A program made the translations under genes and the position numbers. From contig CP070811.1 of NCBI GenBank assembly GCA_020343875.1, positions 4,087,516 through 4,145,911 of the forward strand: a DNA stretch of 58,396 nt. Reading direction: 5' to 3'. Under the pieces are notes generated by a model. The model ran no database searches, had not been told where the DNA came from, and saw only the letters and a program-made list of their open reading frames with translations. The stretch's first letter is position 1; each line of letters begins with the position of its first letter. Below, piece after piece: positions 34,588 to 41,700 of this stretch. Source of the DNA: Anaerolineales bacterium (GTDB lineage Bacteria; Chloroflexota; Anaerolineae; 4572-78; NAK82).

Positions 34588-36059
34588 TGATGAAACGCAT
34601 AACCATTGACCCCATCACCCGGCTGGAGGGCCACGGCAAAATTGAGATCTTCCTGGACGACCAGGGCGAGGTCAAAGACACTCATTTCGTCATCCCCGAA
34701 CTGCGTGGCTTTGAGGTGTTTTGCGTAGGGCGGCCGGCGGAGGAAATGCCCCGCATTACGCAGCGTATCTGCGGTGTGTGCCCCGAAGCACATCACATGG
34801 CTGCTACCAAGGCCCTGGATGATTTGTATCACGTCGAGCCGCCCAGTGCCGCCAGGAAGCTGCGTGAGCTCTTCTACATGGCCTTCTATGTTACCGATCA
34901 CACCACCCATTTCTACGCCTTGGGTGGCCCAGACCTGGTCGTCGGCCCCGATGCTCCCAAGTACGAGCGTAATGTGCTAGGTGTCATCGACAAGGTGGGG
35001 CTGGAGATTGGCTCACAGGTAATCGCTTGCCGCAAGCGCAACCACCACGTCATCAAGGTGCTGGGAGGTCGCCACATTCACCCCGTGGCTGGCTTGCCGG
35101 GTGGCTGGTCTAAGGCTATGAGCAAAGAGGAGCGAGATGAAATCGAGCAAATCGCCCACGAAAACCTGGAGTTCGCCAAGTTCAGCATTCAAATCGTCGA
35201 CGACATTGTGCTGTCGAACCAGGCCTATGTGGACTTGATTTTGAGTGACGCCTACACCCAGCCTATCTACTATATGGGGCTGGTAGACGGCAACGACCAC
35301 GTCAACTTCTATGACGGCACGGTGCGGGTGGTAGACCCTGATGGGAACGAGTTCTGTAGGTACACACCCCACGAGTACACCGATCACATCGCTGAGCATG
35401 TGGAGCCCTGGAGCTATCTCAAGTATCCCTTCCTCAAGAAGGTGGGCTGGAAGGGCTTTGTGCCCGGCAAAGACAGCGGTATGTATTGCGCCACGCCTCT
35501 CAGCCGTCTAAACGCTGCCGACGGAATGGCCACGCCACTGGCCCAGGCCGAATACGAACGCTTTTATGAGACGCTGAACGGCAAGCCAGTGCACCACACG
35601 CTGGCAACTCACTGGGCGCGCATCATTGAATTGCTGTATGCCGCCGAACGTATGCTGGAACTGATTCAGGATGCCGAGATCACCGACCCCAACGTGCGGA
35701 CCATCCCTACTGAAACCCCCACCGAAGGGATCGGCATCGTGGAAGCGCCGCGTGGCACCCTGACCCATCACTACGTCACCGACCAGCAGGGTATCCTGAC
35801 CAAAGTCAACCTCGTCGTCGGCACCACTAACAACTACGCGCCCATCACGCTCTCCATCAAGAAGGCGGCCTCAGCGCTCATCCATCAGGGAACAGTCATC
35901 ACTGATGGGCTGCTCAACAAAGTGGAGATGGCTTTCCGTGCTTACGATCCCTGCTTCTCTTGCGCTACTCACTCGCTGCCTGGTCAGATGCCGTTGGAGC
36001 TGGTCGTGCGTGACGCCCGGGGGAATGTAGTTGAACGGTTGAGCCAGTACCTTGACTAA
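34587..36059 (+). CDS. mvhA: [NiFe] hydrogenase large subunit, group 3c (MvhA-like)
   Basis: The 490-residue catalytic subunit carries both NiFe motifs: RICGVCPEAHH (Cys62, Cys65) and DPCFSCATH (Cys456, Cys459, His462). The N-terminal TRLEGHGKI is conserved in the family. After His462 remain 28 residues, the length of a cleavable maturation peptide. The maturation protease gene follows 7 bp later. The start is ATG 34587 or 34590; AGGAGG (34577-34582) is better spaced for 34590. A longer upstream frame reaching 34080 is only a shadow over mvhG. Group 3c placement is based on the neighbours (MvhD, HdrABC). Confidence 0.95.
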   Translation: MMKRITIDPITRLEGHGKIEIFLDDQGEVKDTHFVIPELRGFEVFCVGRPAEEMPRITQRICGVCPEAHHMAATKALDDLYHVEPPSAARKLRELFYMAFYVTDHTTHFYALGGPDLVVGPDAPKYERNVLGVIDKVGLEIGSQVIACRKRNHHVIKVLGGRHIHPVAGLPGGWSKAMSKEERDEIEQIAHENLEFAKFSIQIVDDIVLSNQAYVDLILSDAYTQPIYYMGLVDGNDHVNFYDGTVRVVDPDGNEFCRYTPHEYTDHIAEHVEPWSYLKYPFLKKVGWKGFVPGKDSGMYCATPLSRLNAADGMATPLAQAEYERFYETLNGKPVHHTLATHWARIIELLYAAERMLELIQDAEITDPNVRTIPTETPTEGIGIVEAPRGTLTHHYVTDQQGILTKVNLVVGTTNNYAPITLSIKKAASALIHQGTVITDGLLNKVEMAFRAYDPCFSCATHSLPGQMPLELVVRDARGNVVERLSQYLD

Positions 36060-36066
36060 ACCGAGG

Positions 36067-36564
36067 ATGAAAACTCTGCTGATTGGCTTGGGAAATCCCA
36101 TTCTCACTGATGATGGGGTGGGTGTGAAAGTGGCCTATGCGGTGAAGGAGGCACTGGCCTCAGCCGGGCGAAATGATATCACCGTGGCTGAGGCCAGCGT
36201 AGGAGGGCTGGCCCTGATGGAGATAATGGTCGGCTATCAGCGGGTCATCCTCGTAGATGCTATCCAAACGCCCAGTGGGCAGCCGGGTACCATCCATCGC
36301 CTGACCTTGGACGATATTGTCTCGGCTGCGCCTACCCAGCACAGCGCATCGGCCCATGACATGAATCTGCCCACTGCCTTGGAACTAGGACGTCGTCTGG
36401 GGCTTTCCTTGCCACGTGTGGTCGAGATATTTGCCATCGAAGCCGAAGATGTGGTAACATTTTGTGAAACATGTACCCACGCCGTAGACGCTGCCATTTC
36501 AGCTGCGACCGAACTAATCCTGCAGTCCCTAGCTCGTCTGCCAGAGCCAGCCGCAACCCATTAA
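36067..36564 (+). CDS. Hydrogenase maturation protease
   Basis: The 165-residue endopeptidase belongs to the HyaD/HycI/HybD family and removes the C-terminal peptide of the large subunit after nickel insertion. The N-terminal LLIGLGNPILTDDGVGV with its metal-binding Asp, the VGGLALMEIMVGYQRVILVD region, and the HDMNLPTALE His segment are visible. It follows mvhA directly; no hyp accessory genes (hypABCDEF) are present in the window. ATG at 36067 gives the canonical MKTLLIGLGNP start; a TTG at 36052 overlapping mvhA is possible. Confidence 0.92.
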   Translation: MKTLLIGLGNPILTDDGVGVKVAYAVKEALASAGRNDITVAEASVGGLALMEIMVGYQRVILVDAIQTPSGQPGTIHRLTLDDIVSAAPTQHSASAHDMNLPTALELGRRLGLSLPRVVEIFAIEAEDVVTFCETCTHAVDAAISAATELILQSLARLPEPAATH

Positions 36565-36578
36565 CAGGAGGACACCTG

Positions 36579-37037
36579 ATGGTTTCACCTGAACTCTTGC
36601 GCCGCTTTCCCTTTTTCGCCGGTTTGACGGAAGAAGAACTCAAGAGCATTGCTATGATCTCCGAAGAGGAGAAGTACGAGGCAAATACCTTTATCTTTCG
36701 CGAGCGAGGTAAGGCCGACAAGCTGTTTGTGCTTATCGAAGGCACTGTTGATATCAAGGTAAACACGGATGAAGAGGGATTGCAGCACGAAACAGTGTCC
36801 ACCTTGACTCATGGGGATATCTTCTGTTGGTCGGCTGTGGTTGAGCCCCAAACCCTGACTGCCTCCGCCTATGCAGACACGCCTGTGACTGTGGTTGCCA
36901 TTGACGGAGCCGGGCTGCGAGCAATGTTTGAACTGGACTGCCACCTCGGCTATCGTATCCTGCAAAAGTCGGCCGAGATCATATCCAGTCGCCTTAAAGA
37001 CACACGCATTCAAATGCTCAGCTTGGTGCCCAAGTAG
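36579..37037 (+). CDS. Stand-alone cyclic-nucleotide-binding-fold protein
   Basis: A 152-residue cNMP-binding-fold protein, MVSPELLRRFPFFAGLTEEEL onward, with no helix-turn-helix, so it cannot act as a CRP repressor by itself. The phosphate-binding cassette reads GDIFCWSAVVEP followed by LTASA. The usual cassette Glu is replaced by Asp or shifted and the cassette Arg is absent, so cAMP binding is doubtful. AGGAGG (36566-36571) supports ATG 36579. It is the last gene of the hdr-mvh operon and may sense a ligand or protect the complex. The role is unknown. Confidence 0.85.
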   Translation: MVSPELLRRFPFFAGLTEEELKSIAMISEEEKYEANTFIFRERGKADKLFVLIEGTVDIKVNTDEEGLQHETVSTLTHGDIFCWSAVVEPQTLTASAYADTPVTVVAIDGAGLRAMFELDCHLGYRILQKSAEIISSRLKDTRIQMLSLVPK

Positions 37038-37078
37038 AACCCATTACTGAACGCTTCTTTCTCAAACAAAGTAATACG

Positions 37079-37119
37079 GGAGCGGCTTTCCCTGCCAGTA
37101 GGCCAGGAAGTGCCGCTCC
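37079..37119 (+). terminator. Hairpin ending the hdr-mvh operon
   Basis: GGAGCGGC (37079-37086) pairs with GCCGCTCC (37112-37119), with an inner stem continuing through TTTCC and GGAA. Only TTGT follows, so termination may be partial or Rho-assisted. Confidence 0.5.
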
Positions 37120-37177
37120 TTGTCGTGCTGGTGAAAGCTAGGCCTGACAGACCAGTCAGCCGTTTTTCGAGTGAGTG

Positions 37178-37381
37178 TTAACCGTGGCCGTGCCCCTTTT
37201 CAGCAGTCAGGTTCTCCGCGCCGGGCAGTTTGCCCGCCAATTTGGCCGGATTGTGAATCAGGATTGGCAGGTGCTGGGGACAAATCCACGTCTCCCCCTC
37301 CTGGTAACGCAGCGTCAGCAGGGGGACCTGCTCGCTACCCCGCTCGCAGTATAAGCATAATGGTTGGCTTTGGGTTATCAT
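37178..37381 (-). CDS. Small zinc-ribbon-like hypothetical protein
   Basis: A 67-residue basic/hydrophobic protein with CLYC near the start and WICPQHLPILIHNPAKLAGKL in the middle, probably a Cys2/Cys-His metal site. AGGAGA lies 4 nt before the ATG. It follows xseB on the same strand after a 41-bp AT-rich gap. It resembles short proteins I recall from Chloroflexota genomes, but no function is known. Confidence 0.65.
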   Translation of the reverse strand: MITQSQPLCLYCERGSEQVPLLTLRYQEGETWICPQHLPILIHNPAKLAGKLPGAENLTAEKGHGHG

Positions 37382-37422
37382 ATCATCTCCTCATAAATAT
37401 AATAGGCTCTCATATCCCTATA

Positions 37423-37680
37423 TTAATCCGGTAGGTATTCCTCGAAAGGGCCCAACTCGTAATCCTCGCCCGATGGGTGTTCCTCTGAGGTGGACATCAA
37501 CTGCTGTACCCGAAGTTCAGAAGCGTCGAGCTGGACGTTACACTGCGTTGCCAGGGCCATACCTCGTTCGAAGAGCGCCATAGCCTGATCCAGAGTCAGG
37601 TCTCCTGCTTCGAGCTGTTGGACAAGCTCCTCCAATTCGGTAAAAGCTTCTTCAAAGCTGAGGTTATCAATTTCGTTCAT
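37423..37680 (-). CDS. xseB: Exodeoxyribonuclease VII small subunit
   Basis: An 85-residue all-helical protein with the family pattern SFEEAFTELEELVQQLEAGDL, then LALFERGMAL-like helix 2. It forms the small subunit that binds the tail of XseA. It lies 13 bp downstream of xseA. Confidence 0.95.
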   Translation of the reverse strand: MNEIDNLSFEEAFTELEELVQQLEAGDLTLDQAMALFERGMALATQCNVQLDASELRVQQLMSTSEEHPSGEDYELGPFEEYLPD

Positions 37681-37693
37681 CTACTCTCACCTT

Positions 37694-38962
37694 TTAAGGA
37701 CGGTTACCTCCTGTCTGGTTATTGGTTGCCGATTCACCCTTGTCTTGGACAGCGGTCCTGAACACGCCGTCCGACACCTGTACCGATAGCAGGTCACCGG
37801 GCGATACCTGGGCGACCCGACTTACCACCTGCCCGCCGTCACTATGGGAGACAATCGCGTAGCCCCGGGCCAGAGTGGCGTTGGGATTCAGAGTGGTCAG
37901 ACGCAACCCCAGGCCGCTGAGTCGTTCGCGTTTCAGAGCCAGCCGGTGAGCGATAGTTGCCTGGGCACCACGGCTGAGATCGTCCACTCGCTGCCGTCGC
38001 TGTTCAATCCAGGTCTGAGGCGAAAGCCGCCGCAAGGCTCGCATTTCGCCTGCCAGCAGGCGCTGTCGCCGGGCGATGCTTTCGCCGACAGCTGCCCTTA
38101 ATTGGGCCCCGAAGAGCCTCAGGCGACGGGCCAGCTCATCCCGATCGGGCGTGACCAGCTCGGCGGCAGCCGACGGGGTGGGGGCGCGTAGGTCGGCCGC
38201 AAAGTCGGCCATGGTGAAGTCGGTCTCGTGCCCAACGCCACACACCACCGGGATCGGCGATGTTGCCACGGCTCGCGCAACTCGCTCGTCGTTGAAGGCC
38301 CACAGGTCTTCCAAGGAGCCCCCTCCGCGAGCCAGGATGATGACGTCCACGTCACCTACCGTGCTCAACGCTTGTAGGGCACGCACGATCTGGGGGGGAG
38401 CATCTTCGCCCTGCACCTGGGTAGGCGAGAGAATTACTTCGACCAGCGGATAGCGACGGCGCAGCACGTTGAGTACGTCGCGTAGGGCGGCGCCGGCAGG
38501 CGAGGTGACCAGGCCAATCCGCCGCGGGAAAGGGGGGGGAGTCCGTTTGCGGGCTTCGTCAAAGAGGCCCTCCTGGGTCAGGCGCGCTTTCAGTTGCTCA
38601 AACTGGACGTGCAGCGCCCCTAATCCCACCGGTTCCAAGTCGTCAACGTAGAATTGGTATTGCCCGCTTGGCTCGTAGACAGAGATATGCCCGTGAGCCA
38701 GCACTGCCTCGCCGTCGCCGGCTGGCAGGTAGCTTAGGCGCGGCAGGCTGGAACGCCACATCACACAGCGGATGCTCGCATCCGGGTCCTTGAGCGTAAA
38801 ATACACGTGTCCAGAAGGGGCTTGCCGCCAGTTGGAGGTTTCCCCCTCCAACCACAGATTTTGGAGCGTCAAGTCCACTTCCAGTTTTCGTTTGATGTAC
38901 GTAGTGATAGCACTTATGCTGTAGACGCGCGGTGTGGGGTCGGCAAATAGCGATGGTTGCAT
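37694..38962 (-). CDS. xseA: Exodeoxyribonuclease VII large subunit
   Basis: The 422-residue enzyme degrades single-stranded DNA in both directions. An OB-fold N-terminal domain (about 10-105: VYSISAITTYIKRKLE, then GEISNW-like GETSNWRQAPSGHVYF) leads to the catalytic core with GLVTSPAGAALRDVLNVLRRR, ILARGGGSLEDLWAFND and CGVGHETDFTMADFAADLR. The ATG at 38962 overlaps the stop of the upstream gene by one base (TGATG). Confidence 0.96.
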   Translation of the reverse strand: MQPSLFADPTPRVYSISAITTYIKRKLEVDLTLQNLWLEGETSNWRQAPSGHVYFTLKDPDASIRCVMWRSSLPRLSYLPAGDGEAVLAHGHISVYEPSGQYQFYVDDLEPVGLGALHVQFEQLKARLTQEGLFDEARKRTPPPFPRRIGLVTSPAGAALRDVLNVLRRRYPLVEVILSPTQVQGEDAPPQIVRALQALSTVGDVDVIILARGGGSLEDLWAFNDERVARAVATSPIPVVCGVGHETDFTMADFAADLRAPTPSAAAELVTPDRDELARRLRLFGAQLRAAVGESIARRQRLLAGEMRALRRLSPQTWIEQRRQRVDDLSRGAQATIAHRLALKRERLSGLGLRLTTLNPNATLARGYAIVSHSDGGQVVSRVAQVSPGDLLSVQVSDGVFRTAVQDKGESATNNQTGGNRP

Positions 38963-41601
38963 CACAGTTCTTCCAGGACAAACAGCCCGCGTGTTTCCTC
39001 ATCGGACTCAAAGCGTTGGAACCAGGCATCAGCCTGCGAGAAAGGCAGCAGAGAGGACACAAGTCGCGCCCGCGTCTCTATGGGGGTGCTTCGCCAGAAG
39101 GTGACCCGCGTGAACTGTCCTTCCATTTGCAGGGTGAAGGTCTGATCCAGAAACTGGAGGGTGTAAGCCCCACTGCGGGGTGCGTAGACCTCAAAGCCTC
39201 CCGGGCCATATTCCGGCTTGCTACCGCTAACCACCTGGTGTTTGTCACCTGCTGGGTCGGTGACGGTGATGGTTGCCCCTGCGTCGGGCAGGCTGCCCAC
39301 CAGTATCGGCAGACCGGTGCCACGCGTCACTTCCGTAGACCATTCTCTCCTCATGGGTAACCTCAGGTCCACGTTGGATGTTGTGCGCCCGTCGGACTGG
39401 ACCGTTTGTGTCACATTGGTCCCCACCACGCTCAGAGTGAAGGTGCCGGCGAGCAGGCCATCGAAGCGGTAACTCCCATCAGCGCCCGTAGTGACCGTGC
39501 GCGCGCCCATCTCCCCGCCCACCAGAGTGAGCTGTCGCCCTGGCTGGGGCACGCCGGTGTGGCCCCTGAGTATTCCGCTGATGACCCCTTGCGCCTCTGG
39601 GATCTCTTCTTCCTCCCCCTCGGAGAAGATGAGATGAGTCATCTGCCCCTTCATCGGCACGTCAAAGGCTTGGTCGAGAAAGCGGACGCTATAGGTGCCG
39701 ATGTGTGGCGCCCAAGTCTCAAAACCGCCTGTGCCATACTCCGGCTTGCTGCCACTGAAGGTCCTGACCGCGTTGCCGAAGGGGTCCACAATGGTGATCT
39801 CGATGCCGGCCCGCGGCATCGAGCCGACGATAAGCGATAGGCCAACCCGGCGCTCCATCTGCATTGTCCAGCCTGCTGTTGGAAGCTGGAGCACCAGGTC
39901 CAACACCAGCTCCTGACCTGGGGCCAGGCGCAGCCCCTTGCGTTGCGCACCGTTGCCCGCCGCTTGAAGATCGTAGGTGTCGCCTGGCAGATCAAGGAAA
40001 GTATATCTGCCGCCAGGACCGCTGATCGCTTCATCGCTCCAGCCCTCGCGCGACAGGCGCATCCGGACGTTTGCCAGTGGCCTGCCTGCCTGATCGTATA
40101 CCGTCCCTCGAATGATGCCCAGTTCGATCAGTACTTCGGAGGAGAGGTTGACACCGGTATAATAATGCTTGAGGATGGTCACGTAGTCGTTGCCGCGCTG
40201 TGCCATATCGTGTGCACCCCACTGGCACATACCCACCCTGTGTCCATTTTGAGGGCCAGGATTGATGCATGGCACGCCGCGCAGATAGGGCACGGGAGCA
40301 CCAGCAAAGGCGACACTGCTGGGCACCGTATGCCCGCCGCAGTTGGCAGAGAACATGGCGTTGGCCAACTGGCCTTGATATTCAACCACCTCCCCTTCGG
40401 TGAGGCGGATCGCTTCGTCAGAATTGGGGTGGATGCGGGCTGGCTTGTAGGTTTGGCAATGGGCGGCGTCGCTACACAGGTCGGCGTTTGGGTGGTGGGG
40501 ATGCTGGATGGCGTACATGGCGTAGCTGCGTGAGGCGACCGCTTGGGCCTTGAGCGCATCCAGAGGCCAGCTAGGGAACACTTCAGCTGGCACGACACCG
40601 CGCAGGTATTCTTCAACGGGCATCACTTGCACAGTACCATCCTCCAGCAGCAGTCGGATGGTGGGCACCCTGGGCTGAATCTCTATGTTTGGCATGATGG
40701 TCAGCCGGGCCAGATGATCGTCTAGATCTAGGCAGCGCTGCACCCATGAATTCGGAATGTTGCCGGGACTTTCGGTTGGGTCTTCCCACAAGAAATAGGT
40801 AATGGCGATAATTCGCTCGTCTGCCAGACATTCGCGGGCGTGATAGATAATCTGATCGGTGAAGTCGGGATCATTGGCGCCAAAGTTACCCGCTTCGTCT
40901 ATGATGATACGTGCCGGGGTATTGTAGCGCTGCTCGAAGAGTTTCAACACCCGTCGCCAGCGAAAGGCATACCAGCTCGACAGGGTGGGCTCGTAAAGCC
41001 AGTCGTACACACTGCCCCCCGCATGCCCCCAGTAGGTGTGAAAGGCGATGACGTTATCGAAGTAGTCGCGGATAGTATCCACCAGGTAGTCGTAGCCAGC
41101 CCATCCCTCTTTGGGGTTACCGTCGTCATCGGGAGCGCCGTCTTCGTGATGACCAAAGGCAAAAGGAGGACACACCAACTTCATCTCTGGCGCGTGCTGC
41201 TTGACATGATCGGCGGTTAACCGCACCCAGCTGGCGTAACGCTGGTAAAATTCGGGGCTCTCGTATTTAGACTGATTGCCAGGATTATTGTCGCCGTTTT
41301 CGTAGTGCAGATTCATCTCGTTGGCAAAGTAAACGTAGGGATCCAGTTCCTGCAGCTCTGGCCACTTGCTGGCAACCATCTCCCCCAGCCAGCGCGCCCA
41401 GCCGGACGGGTCTTGGTGCCATTGTCGGGGATGTTGGAAGCGGACAATGATAGTGGCTTCTGGGTTTTGCGCTTTGTAGTCCCAGACTTGATTGGCGGTC
41501 AGGTAGTCAAAGTAGCAGGTGAGGGCCCCCGGACGCCAGCTCAACATTTTGATAGGGTCGGTCGGGCCACCATTAGCTACCCACAGGCCAGGACGCCGCA
41601 T
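38962..41601 (-). CDS. Glycoside hydrolase-like / SpoIID (LytB) fusion with C-terminal beta-sandwich repeats
   Basis: An 879-residue protein. Residues 1-305 look like a clan GH-A TIM barrel: YFANEMNLHY with Asn94-Glu95 as acid/base and IIIDEAGNFG with Glu236 as nucleophile. Residues 315-500 are a SpoIID/LytB amidase-enhancer domain (VEEYLRGVVPAEVFPSWP, LKAQAVASRSYAM, then GMCQWGAHDMAQRG). The rest has two carboxypeptidase-regulatory-like units (GTVYDQAGRPLANVRM; GILRGHTGVPQPGRQ) and two copies of a related repeat with SGSKPEYG. No signal peptide is visible, which is odd for cell-wall enzymes. ATG 41601 is preceded by GGAGGAG. Function is unknown; it could act on peptidoglycan or an exopolysaccharide. 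Confidence 0.82.
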   Translation of the reverse strand: MRRPGLWVANGGPTDPIKMLSWRPGALTCYFDYLTANQVWDYKAQNPEATIIVRFQHPRQWHQDPSGWARWLGEMVASKWPELQELDPYVYFANEMNLHYENGDNNPGNQSKYESPEFYQRYASWVRLTADHVKQHAPEMKLVCPPFAFGHHEDGAPDDDGNPKEGWAGYDYLVDTIRDYFDNVIAFHTYWGHAGGSVYDWLYEPTLSSWYAFRWRRVLKLFEQRYNTPARIIIDEAGNFGANDPDFTDQIIYHARECLADERIIAITYFLWEDPTESPGNIPNSWVQRCLDLDDHLARLTIMPNIEIQPRVPTIRLLLEDGTVQVMPVEEYLRGVVPAEVFPSWPLDALKAQAVASRSYAMYAIQHPHHPNADLCSDAAHCQTYKPARIHPNSDEAIRLTEGEVVEYQGQLANAMFSANCGGHTVPSSVAFAGAPVPYLRGVPCINPGPQNGHRVGMCQWGAHDMAQRGNDYVTILKHYYTGVNLSSEVLIELGIIRGTVYDQAGRPLANVRMRLSREGWSDEAISGPGGRYTFLDLPGDTYDLQAAGNGAQRKGLRLAPGQELVLDLVLQLPTAGWTMQMERRVGLSLIVGSMPRAGIEITIVDPFGNAVRTFSGSKPEYGTGGFETWAPHIGTYSVRFLDQAFDVPMKGQMTHLIFSEGEEEEIPEAQGVISGILRGHTGVPQPGRQLTLVGGEMGARTVTTGADGSYRFDGLLAGTFTLSVVGTNVTQTVQSDGRTTSNVDLRLPMRREWSTEVTRGTGLPILVGSLPDAGATITVTDPAGDKHQVVSGSKPEYGPGGFEVYAPRSGAYTLQFLDQTFTLQMEGQFTRVTFWRSTPIETRARLVSSLLPFSQADAWFQRFESDEETRGLFVLEEL

Positions 41602-41700
41602 AGTTACTCCTCCGCTGGTCTGCTTGACAGCACGCGTCGTCGCTTGCAGCGACAGCTTTTACTCCAACAGGATTCTGCCTGATGATTATGACATGAAAAG

